In this document: positions 12,301 to 24,300 of the stretch, in pieces
Layout: the number at the start of each line of letters is the position of its first letter
How positions within the stretch are numbered: the first letter of the stretch is position 1
Assembly: GCA_002633005.1 (NCBI GenBank)
Contig: NMRA01000672.1
Location: forward strand, 47,119-111,118
DNA length: 64,000 bases
Direction of reading: 5' to 3'
Source of the DNA: Phoronis australis
Taxonomy: Eukaryota; Phoronida; Phoronidae
Made by a program: the position numbers and the translations under genes
Notes under the pieces: model-generated
The model's database searches: none
Seen by the model: the letters and a program-made list of their open reading frames with translations, nothing else
Told to the model about the DNA's origin: nothing

Positions 12301-15300
12301 CAAGTGAAACACCGGAACACACTATAACCTTCACTTAGAAAGGTTTTATATTGCACAACAAGCCTCAGATTTGTCCCAACAGATATCACTATCTCTGCCA
12401 AGAATTTTTTATGTTTTTGAATCTCTTAAGAATCAGCAAAGAAGTCGAACAGTCAACAAGCTACACGGATGTATTTTGACAAAAACGTCTAGATTGAAAA
12501 CATTTGCACACAACTCCACTCACTTCCAACTTCCAGGACTCTGGTTCCAGAGACGGTACCAGCTACATTGCTGATCTCACACTTGTAGTTGCCCGCGTCC
12601 AGGTTGGTGATAGTACTGATGATCAGGCGGCCATCTTCAGACACTTGCATGTACGGAAAGTTCTGGATCTGTAACAGATGAGTTTCGACAATAACAACGT
12701 TTGCATAATTGTAACTAAAATAGGCTATCGGCCTTGGACTAATTAAGCTGTTATGATTTGTATTAGTAATCAGTATGATCTATGATTTGTGAAATATTTA
12801 CTTTTTTGTTGATTATTGAAGGAGCTATTTTTTGCGTCTCAGTATACTCCTGGGGTCTGGTTCATGAAAAGTGACCCAAGACTTAAGACAGAAATTTGGT
12901 ATTATATTCCCACTCCACAATCGTCTAATAAATGTTTAGTCATGTAGTTACGAGCACATCCCTGACTGAAAGTAAGTTGCATAAACTTTCTTAGTAAGTA
13001 ACAGTTACGGGCTTATCCTTGGATACTTCATTCTTTTCTAAAGTGAATTTCAATTATATTTAGAAATAGATATGAGGAGCGCAAGACAAAATTAAGTCTT
13101 ATGTCACTTTAATGAAACAATTACATTTATTGATAAGTTGTGGTTAATTTATAACCACAGCTGTGTTCAGTATACACAATATAGTGTGACCATGTCGTTT
13201 GCTTCTAATGCATGGCAACATCTTGTGAAGACTTGTGTGATCTTGCGTTTTCGCGACACTCATGTCTACGAAATGCAGCGCAAAACACAAATGCCCAGTT
13301 GGCACAGCCAGCCCTTGGAGAAGACAGATGAATAGGTGGCCATAGGTCTACCTCCAAGCTACTCACAGCTAAGTGCACACCTAAGAAGGACAGCTAAGGT
13401 TCTGTCATAACTACACAGTGGGATTTACCATCAGCTCTCCCTTGTACCATGTGACATTTGGCGCTGGCTTGCCATCTGCTCGACAGGACAGCGTCGCTGT
13501 CTTACCCTTCTCCACCAAGTACGTTTTGGTTGCGTCATAAATCCTTGGTGGTTCTGTAACAAAGAAACGTTCCTCCGTTGAATGACATCCGGCAGACAGC
13601 ATTAGTTTAGCCACATTTTATAATTATAACCGACATCACTTTATTACAACAGAGTGCCCACAAAGAAGGTAATAGTCACTCTCAGGGGTTCCCCGTTTTG
13701 AGAACCAGTATTCTCCATTGAAAAACAGACATCAAACTGGTTCTTAAAATCTGGTATGACTGTAGTTGACTCTTGCGAGAAAAACAGCTCACCCACTTGT
13801 TCACTGAAGCCGACACCACACACTGCATTTGTAAAAACCCTCACAAAGACAAAGTAACACCTCAGCTACACTTGACTGCATTAGATGCCACACTAATAGT
13901 TTCCAAAAACAATTGTGAGCTTGTGTGGCACACAAGCACACAATTGCAGACCCAGGGCTTGAAGTGTAATTTGCATTTTTTTCCCAACAGGGACCAATCA
14001 AAACAGAATAGACATTATGACAGGCAGAGCATATTAAATTTTATACGAAAATGGATTGTTTTCATAAAAGTCCACCTCAGTTTCCCCTATAATTTAGATT
14101 CATAACAAGTACACTGGTACAAAACATGAGCCATGACAAATATTTTCCATTTAAGGCACGATACTTCCAAAAGTACTCAAACATTTTTAAGTTTTTTATC
14201 ATTTATCTCAAGAGATAATAAACAATAGCAAAATACAACACATCACGAAAAGAGAAACACCACACACACACACACGCACATATAAACCAAAAAAGAAAAT
14301 GGACCCAATTTACTCTAGTTACACAAAAAATCCAGGTTCACCAAAAAAGTCACAGCCTAATTATATTGCAGTTTTTGCCAACAAAAGTATGACGTCGACA
14401 AATCTATGGCATACCAGTGTAAATCAACCTCAGCGACTTGGTGTCACTACCGGCTCCATTGCGGCCATGACACTTGTATTCTCCTTTGTTCTGGCGCACA
14501 AGTCTACGCAGTATCAAGACACCATCTTTGGTAGTGATGCGATGGCCGCCACGTGTCCACACGAAGCGTGCTGGGGGGAAGGCATCCGCCGTACACCTGA
14601 CTGTGACCGTTTGACCAGTGACAAAGTGGACAATATTGGGAGTGATGGTAACAACGGGCTTCTCTGGAAAGGTGAAAAAACAGCATATAGTTCAGACATA
14701 GAGTTGGACCTACAAAAAATTGTTTTTGGTACCAATAATGAGAGAAGTACAGTGCCAAGTCATGGAACAACCGAATAAATGACATACGAGAAATAGAATC
14801 TCCCTTAAACTTCAACAACAAATATGGGCAATTCTTATTTTATAAATCTGCAAACATGATATTGTAGTCCAAACCTGCATGTGTCCCTCATCTCATTTTG
14901 CTTCAAATTCCACAAACGGTGTCTCGGATACGGGGTCCGTGTTCAATTTAAATTGCGACGCTATTTTCGAGTTGCGCGAAAAAGGTTTTAAAAATATAGA
15001 CACGCAATTGCCTTGCTTTTATGTTGTGTTAATTCGCAACAAATGGATTGATTTCAGTTTCTTTGAAAAGTATAACTGCCCTTTAATTCAGATATGAATT
15101 CCTGCAGCTGAATAACTAACAAGCTCCTAAAAATAGCAATTATCTCCCCTTGTACTTACTGCCCACACGAAGGAACACTTCTTCTTCGGATGAACCGCCC
15201 ACGTTACTGGCACGGCAGACGTAATGACCCTCATCTGAACTCTGAGCATTTCTGAAATCGAATTGACAGTTTTGCAATATGTAATAAACTTTAACGATCA

Positions 15301-18300
15301 TTCTTTCAAAAGAAAGTGTTGCACTAATTTTTACATTTCCGTTTTTCTTGTCCACGACTTTTTTCATATCATGTCGTGTAAGATATAGATTCCAAACGAC
15401 AAGAAAACTGAAAAAGAAACTTTCGCTTCCGTTACATGACAGAATAATTTGAATTCGTTTTGGGGACATGTTTAACAAGATTCATGTTCGTAACATTCAT
15501 AAGGACTAAACTGTCGTAACCCCAATAAATGCCAGTCATATTTATAACTCTAGATACCCTCAATCAATATGTCAATAAAGCATAAAATGGCGCCGTGTGT
15601 TAACTGCGATGGGCCCACCTGAGCGGCCTACGCATGTTTGATACAACTTTTGTTACCTGATCAAAATGGAGCCATTGCCAAACAGGAAGATCTTGTCACT
15701 GTTGAAGAGTTGTTCGCCCGTGTCCTTGCGGTACCATGTCATGTTGTACGCCACATTACTCCGCGCCACACACGACAAGACGGCGTCACGACCTGGGAGT
15801 GTTGACGTGTTGTCCGGCTTATTGATTGACGGCGGTGGGTCTGAAAGTTGACGCAAACGTGGTATCAAACCAAATATGATAGCGTAGGCAATATATTTAG
15901 GCTAATGAGAGATTTTGAGTTCATTTAAGCTTAACTTATTGTGAGATAGCTTGATCAATGGTGGTAGACCTGAAATCAATATTGAAGCAATGTAAGCCTA
16001 CACAATTTGTGATACAGGTAACTTCGCACACAGTTAGTACAAGAGAATGTATAGTTAGATGGTGGCGGAACTTAAACAAAGCAAAAGTTTTAACAAACGA
16101 TCACTAATTGAAGACCTACCAGTGACGTCCAGGAATGTGGCCTTGGTGTGCCAGCCTGCCTTGCTGGACGCATTACACTTGTACATGCCTTCATCGTTTA
16201 ACCCCGTCTTCTCGATACTGTACGTGGCAACATCGTCCTCACTGAAGTACAACATACATCCATGATCCACTTTCAGCAGATACTTAGTTAAGAAATGTCA
16301 AAGACATAGATACCAACTGTCTACAACACTAGGGTAATTTGCATTTATCAAGCATACAATATTGGCAACAAGCGCAATTTTATTAAATTTGTTAAATTTC
16401 TCCACAAAAGTGAAGATTAAGAACGTTTTAGTCTATTACACGGTCACATGGATTGTAGTGTGTAGATGTCACAAAGTAGCATTACTCAGAAATTATCGAG
16501 CATTCAAAAACGATTATGGGAGGACTATTAGCATGCATTGGAATCAACGACATTTTTAGTTAAATAGATCTACAGCTTCACATCTCTGTATTCAGACCCA
16601 TGTAGATCTTTGATATTCTGCTTACTTCTTTCCTAAATCTGCGCTAACTTTTTTGTAATAAGCAATAAAAAATCTGATTCAACATAGGTGAGAACTAATT
16701 TTGATGGCGTTAGACACAAGAGTCATTTCAACACTGCAAGACAGCAATTCAGTAAGTTAAATTAGTCGTCAAAATTGATAAAATTGGTCTCAACTTGTTC
16801 CTTACTCTGGTGAGAAGTGATTTTGTTTTTCCTCAAGACAGTGCGTGGTGAATAAAATGACACATCGCGACAAAACAACTAGTAGAGCCTGGTGCCAAGC
16901 AATGGTGGACTGTCAGTTTATTTCAAAATCAGAAACCACACTATTTTGACAAAGTAAAAATTCTAAATCAGAATTGGTGACGGAAGGTGAGTTCACAGCT
17001 GCTTTAAATTTACAACACCGAAATTCAAGCTGAACGTGAATTTTCCCGATTCTGAAATTTTGAGGCATGGTAGATTCTTGCCTTCGTCACATTTCTCATT
17101 TTCCAGACACTACGTTTTGCATAACAGGTTCTGAGACACAGAGATGGGCATTCATAAAGGGTGCAAAATTTCGAACATAGGAAAATTTGCAGTCTTTCCC
17201 GTGGTTCTTATAAACCTGGGACGGGCAATGTTGGAATTTCTAAAGTTTGGAGCAAGCTCCACAAAATCAAATAAAGCAAAATAACTAGGCATGAATTTTT
17301 ACCATAGTGCTACTGGTAAAGTATGCTGCCACAAGTTAGGATCTAGATATACATATACATGTACATATATATATACATATCAACCAACCATAATAAGAGT
17401 GTGTAGCTGCCCATCTGTTTATCTACAGTCCACAATGTCACTCACTTGTAAAACAGCACATTTCCAATAGGCGTGTTCTCTCTGTACCACTGGACTTGGT
17501 AGGGGATCAGACTCTCCACACGACACTCTAACACGGACGTCAGACCATAGTGACCAACAGTCACCTCGGGCATGAACACTTCGGGTCTGAATGGTACGAT
17601 GGCACTGATAGCTGTTGGTGTCGTCCTTTGGAACGGGTAGCCCTTGTTGTCCATTCCGTTCACCTGAGACGATTCAATATCTTGTATATTTTTGTTCTCT
17701 GGTCACATCTTGGGCTTGGAGGAGGTAAATAGTCCATACAGTGGCTTAGAATTGTAAATTACAGGTGTCGTTCACACAAAATAAGCTTTTGAAATTGACA
17801 TACAAGGTCAGTGAAAGTAGTTGTGTGTAAACCCTGTTCTTAGTCATACAATTGTCCCAGTTGGACTGTGTAACTAAACACAGCTTAACAAAAGGTTTAT
17901 GGTCCTGGCTGAGAAGTTAAGTGTCTTGTTACCCCCTATGGATCAGTGAATAGCCCAGCCCAAAATGGTGTACTCCATTCATCTAAGGTGAGATACAATA
18001 CATCTTGTAAAATTTTTATCGTACTTTAGTAGTGATTTAATAAATTTTATCCATTCTGCTCACGCGAGGCAAAATACGATAAATTTTGATTTTAATTGAT
18101 GCTCACGCCATGAACTGCTTCAATGAAACAGGAACTCTATTTAACGGCACATCACTATTGCTGGGAAGTACAGGCCTCCAGAACTTGACTGGTCAAAAAC
18201 TTTGCCCAAGAACAATGACTGGTTTCGACCTTACCTTGAGATAAAAGAATTCCTTTGGCGGCAGAAAAGCTGTTGCATTGTACAAATAGCGCTTGATGTC

Positions 18301-21300
18301 TGACTGCGCCAGGGGAACTTGAAGGAGTTCGTTGCCATAGAGATCAAGTAAGGTCAACTGTGACATAGATCCACGTGACCCCAAACCAGTAACATTGAGC
18401 AGTGTGTATGTGGGAATGTCTGCAAGTGAATAAATATTAAAAATATAATAATTAAACGGTCAAATGGGAAAAACAACAAAAATTACAACACAAGGACACT
18501 TGATATGCATAATATCAAAATTGCATTTTACATTCACATCTTAAGGACGGCAAGTACATAGTGATTAAGTATGATTCAAACAGTTAACTGCCATCAGCCA
18601 CACAGAAAGTGTTTTAACTGAAAAACACCATCAAAGAAAATTGTTGAAGAGATAATCAATAAGTCATGACACACAATACATTTGAAACCAAAAGTATTTA
18701 GTAAAATGGCAACAGGGTCTGGATAAAATTAACAATGAAACCGTGTGAAATCATTTCGATTCCTCGACACTTTGAAGCGTTTGCAGAAGTGTACTATTTT
18801 GTGCTACAGACAAAACTTCCATTACACATACAGAATTATTATGTCAGAAATACAGGACACTAGAGTACAAGAGTGGCTATGGAGCTCAAGTCAAGAAACT
18901 TCAGATACCATGAAAGTCCATATTTATCACATTTACAAAAATGTTAATAGATCAAACATCGGAACAATGTTAACAAGATGAAGCTGAAATTACGACAGGA
19001 AATAGAAAAGAAACACGAATACAGCAGCAGGAGGCCTGTTTTAACAAAGGTCATAGGTCACAAGTCGCAGGCTGTAGTCCGACATGATCATATCTTACCT
19101 TTTCGAGTTGATTGAAGTCTGTGATTTTATTTATGGAGACGGTTGTCAATTTTAATATTAGCAAGAGTTGAAAGCCCGTTACCAGAAGTAATGCTTCTAT
19201 CTTATAAGATGCATTTTCATTTTCGCATTTATATATTGTGTCTACGATCCGTTTAATAATTTGAAGTCTGGTGTTCAACCTTTGATAAAATGGGCCTCGT
19301 GTACAAAATACAGTTTGAAGAATCAGCTCAGAGTAAAAACACATCACATCACCAGACAAGAAAACGAGTTTTAAGAGACATGGAAAACAAAGGGGGTGTT
19401 TTACCATAATTGACCCAAATTTCATCGATCTTTCCAGAACCTGTAGGGTTTTATAAAAGCGATAAAAACAAACAAACATGGTTATTAAAGATTTTTTAAC
19501 TTTTAGCTTTGATTAAAATGCACTGTGGGCCTTTATATTCCACTAAATTATTACATGAGCCACGCAAAGTGTTGAAATGGAACGCACGGCTGCAACACAA
19601 ACAGTATGCTTCTAGAGATCTTATATTATTAGATTAATTCGGCCAATTTGATATCAGAGCTGAAAATCGGCTGATTATGGCTATATCAGCCATATACTTC
19701 TCCGTCTAGGACCATTATAAAAATTTCCCAAGCCATTTTCACAATAGTAAATGACAACTGAATTCTTGATAAAAACTAAAATGGCAGACACCAAGTGATA
19801 CTTAGTCCAATTTATTTTTTTTAATTCTTTATTGTCAGTTTTCAGAGTAAACATAAAATATTACCCGGTGGCTATTATCACTGACAATTTAAAATAATTG
19901 AACTGAATAATTGGCTGATAATCATCCGAGTTATAAAACCTTGTGTCACATTTCACCAAAATCTGTCTAGCCATTTTGCCAATAACTAATCTAGCAAAAA
20001 ACTAAAATGGCCAAAAGAAAGTACAGCAGTAGTCCAATTCATTCGAAAGTCACCTGGTGCTCAACATCAACAAATGAACAGCTGGTGCTTAGGAGGGCTA
20101 GCTAGTCTTCGGGCTGACTGTTCGTTTTTGTCCCCTCAAGAAGAACCTCACTACAGTAACTCTCCAGTTATTTCGCACACAGACAATGCGAAAATCGTCA
20201 TTTTTCATTTCCAAAGACAGATTAGGTTACTTCAAGTAATGGAAATCTACCAAAAAATTGCTTTATGACATCTGCACATGCACAATACCAACAGAACAAC
20301 TATTATATTTTCTTCAGCTCTGTTTTTATTGGATAAATTTGCCAAAATAGAACTTCAATTGTCGGCCATATTGTGTGGTCAGTGAAGATTCAGTGTACCT
20401 CATTACTCACTGGAACGAAGCATGGTCAGTCTTATTAGTGACCTTACCCCTGATTGGTCGTCTGTAGCCCTGGGAGAAGTCTGTCATAGGCTTCTTGCTG
20501 AACTTGTGAGTAAAGTCCAGCGAGCTGAGACCGGTGATGCGAAGTGTATGCAAACTGCTGCTGGATACGCGGAAACGCCACAGTCCTGGTTTGGGCTTTT
20601 TCACACTCTTGATGAGTACATTCTTCAGTTTGAGTAGGACGCGCAAGCCCTTACGGCGTGATTTCAACTCCCGATCTGAAAATGAAATGGAAAAATATTC
20701 ATAAGTTATCTCTCACGGCACATACTGCATGAAAAATGGTAGAATTTGCAGACTAGAAAACATTGAATAAGAACTGAGACAATGGCGCTTACAGACTCAG
20801 CCATATGTACAACCTTGTATTATGCCCAGCGACATCTATTGGCATGACATCACACTGATGAAGGCTACAGCCATGATATCTGAGAAGCCAAAATTTCTGG
20901 TGTAGTCAATACTGAGATAAGTGCTCCAAACACTGGGATCGAAAATGAGAAACTTGCACGGTACTGAGACAGGATAATCTCTTGAATGTTTGGAATGCGC
21001 AAGGCCTTGCAGTGTGATTTCAAATATTTATTAAAGGAAACAGGAGAAACCACTTGAAGTTCTGCCTCACAGTGTAATCATTCCATGAAAAAAAACAAAA
21101 GAATTTGCAGGCCCGAAAAAAACCGACGACAGTTAACATTGCAATAATTGCTCTCAAGAGTGAGTGAGCTTGAACAAGAGACGATTATCGAGCACTGAGA
21201 CGAGATAATATCTGAGTGACTGCATGAGAACAAATACAAAGCTTGGGCTGAGAGAATATTTTTGGAAACGCTATGTTTACATGTTTCCTGCATTAAATGT

Positions 21301-24300
21301 GAGTGTTACACCTGAATTATACAGAGCATGGACCAGCCGGAAGTTTCCTGTTGATCAGTAATCAGACCGTCAATCACTGAACACCGGTCCAAACATTAAT
21401 ACCCAAATACATTCAACACATTATGATGAAGGATACAATCAAAGATCCGCGTGAAGTATGTGACACAAAAATATAAATCAAAGGTTCTGTGAACTGTAAT
21501 TTTCTCCTGAAGTTGCAGAGCTACCTGGCTCCATCTAGTGGTGAATGGAAGAAAATTCCACAGGTCAGATTTTCCAGAACTTTTTCATTTACAATTTCTC
21601 CCACAATTCAGCAGTCTACATCATCTGTCTGGCCACATGAATAATCTCTTTGGCATACCCCATTTATTTCAAAACTATGAGTTTGTGAGTCTCAGGTGTC
21701 AATAAAAACAATGTGCATTCTCCACCAGTTGAATACAAATTTCAGCCATTTTGTTTCGTAAACCAATGGCAGGGTATCCCAAATTAGGATGTCTGGCTAT
21801 ACTCACTCTCGGGGTCATACAGAGTGATGGAGGGGTTGTCTCCACTCAGCGAGACGGTAAATTCTTTCAGCTTGGTGTCTATGGGTATTGTGAACTCTTG
21901 CACATCCCCATCTTCACGGTCCGTCGACAGTAGGTTGACTTTACGAGATTGGACAGCCACACGCACAAAATCGAGAATCTACCGCAAAACAGAAATCAAG
22001 TGAGGATCAAAACAAGATTAATATATTCAAATCATGAAGTGGCTGACGACATTGAACTGGTCATTAAGAAATGATGCCCATATCGCAGGGCTATCTTATT
22101 TGACCAGTAATATCTTCTGGATTTCAAAAAGATATCAAAAAGCTGCAAATATGGTAAAATCTCACAGCTTTCAAACAATATTGCACCAAAAATTCAAACA
22201 GAATTACCAAAATGGCTCATTTTTCTTTTTTTAAGTGCTTCTCACTATGTTGTGAATGGCCACATTTATTCAAAACATCTGATGAAAAATATGGTTTATG
22301 ACAGGGGGCATAATTTCTTACATGGAAAACTATTAAGAAATCATTTCACCGTAGTCAAAATATGTTGTTTAATGATAAATAATACAAATCATGCTAAAAT
22401 GAAGTGAACACTGACGAATAGTTATTTATCAAAAATTGACAAAACTAAGAGAGAGCTTAAAGAATCCCTGTCATAACCATACCCATAGTTTCTCAATAAC
22501 TGAATTAAACATTTTGCTGATTAGCGGAGAAACATAATGGAAATGTCACAGATTCTGAAGACCATAATGTGAGGCTGTAGTCCACAAATTCTTCTTACCA
22601 GCTGAATGTCACTGAGGGTGTGTTGGGTGGGTTCCACTAACCTGTTTACATTTTCAGGCTTGACTAATTATAGGTAACAATTAATTGAGGTGGGGTCAAC
22701 ATAAGTGGTCCTAATGATTAGCTGCAGAGTGGAGATGTTTACATTTATAAGCTGTAATTATCTTATTACATAATAATTGCACTGGTGGCTGTAATGAGAT
22801 GAAACATAAATGGATGAGTCCAAATTGAAAAGGGGGGTAACTTATGGGGGGAATGAGAGTGAGTTTGCTATTAAGTGTCATAATTCATGTCCACACAACT
22901 GGTCTCCCTAGAGCAACTTGCTTCAGAGCAACTTTCCCCTGCTCAGAGGAGCGCCAACACTTCACACCTTACACCTTGTGGCAAATATGGCGCAAAAATG
23001 ACTTGACACCCCTTGGAGTGTAACTGAGCAAGCTCACAGCTGGTAATTACATCTGAAGGTTGCATCCACCCTAGGACTTGTTATTACCCTACCTCTGTAA
23101 GGTGGGGTAAGGTTTCACGCATGTGTCCATTTGCCCCAGCACAAGTAGCGTTCACACTACCACTAAAACTAGTGACAACTCATTCCAGGATTAACTTGTT
23201 CTGGGGTAACTCGTGGTGTGAACAGCACTAACTGGTCTAAGATGACAGAAAATTATCCACTTTGAGACAGTCTATAAAGTTTGGAATGCACGCATTTTCT
23301 CGATTTTGAAGATTGAGACACAGGAGATTTGGGTGTTGATATTCTTTAAATATCAGACACTGTGTGTTGCATTAACGGAGTCCAAAAATAGACTTGCCAG
23401 TTCATAAAATGGTCAAAAATAGTCGCTTATGCAACATTTACGCGCGTCCCCAGAGTGTAAATGATCGTTTATGGTTGAGTATAATTTATGAATTTGGGAC
23501 GGCCAAGTTCATTCTAAAATTCGATGCATGCTCCTAGTTTAATAACAACGATAATAAACTTTATTTATAGAGGTTAAAATACAATAGATATAAAACATGC
23601 TTTAGCCAAAGGCCAATATACAGCAGGGTCCTCTACGCCCTACAGCAAAAATCAAACTATAAATTAAAATAGATAAATAGATTAGATACCATACAGGGGT
23701 AACAACTAATTCACAGGCAAGATGTAATTTGCATGGCATCACTGTTCGACGTAGCCACATATCAACACAAACCTCCCATTAGAGTTCGATTTCAGTTTCA
23801 AGAAATGAAGGCTAATCCAAATATCAATCTGCCATCCATTGTTAAAATGTTTTGTCAGGATAACCACCCGCAGGCCAATTACCTCCCATGATTCAAACTT
23901 ATCTAAAACCCTTCACCAATGTGTACCAGACAACCAAAACCAGAACGCATCTATTTTAACTAATTTTTATTGTATTCTGTTAAAAAATATCCTAAGTGGT
24001 GGAATCTTGCTGTCAAATTTTCCAGCAGTGTGTAACATGACATGCTCCTCCTACAAATTTCACTTTGGGGATATTAAGATCACTTCAATAATCCATTCTT
24101 TGGGTGTATTAAGATCACTCTGATAATCCCTCAAGTGTTGGTGGGGTACACAAGTCAAGTGGTGTCGCTTTAAAGCAGCTACACAATAGAGGTTTAGGTA
24201 AATCAACAAAGGAACAGCAATTGAAATGGCCGTTATCTCATCTTTTCTCCTATTGTAGTTAACAATTTTTTGCTGTTCAAACAATAGTAAAGTTTATTTT

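Larger units (their letters stand above)
9663..18234 (-). other. Introns 6-16 of the hemicentin-like gene
   Basis: Introns 17664-18234, 16242-17445, 15841-16119, 15252-15656, 14664-15159, 13554-14414, 12669-13428, 11955-12523, 11609-11768 (only 160 bases), 10701-11512 and 9663-10421. Intron 6 holds a dispersed-repeat copy, intron 7 a second repeat family and an AT-rich TACATA run, intron 11 a small inverted-repeat element near 13689-13746, intron 12 a possible Ig-exon relic, and intron 16 another dispersed-repeat copy. Nothing else is recognisable. Confidence 0.8.

Noticed and set aside
14299-14778. 159-codon plus-strand frame
   Set aside because: It is antisense to exon 11, whose minus-strand frame encodes a clear Ig domain with matching splice sites and phase.
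16242-17445. Apparent non-canonical splice (frameshift) between exons 7 and 8
   Set aside because: It appears only if the upstream TAAG acceptor at about 16285 is assumed. The acceptor at 16242-16243 restores phase 2 and a normal Ig spacing, so ordinary GT-AG splicing explains it.
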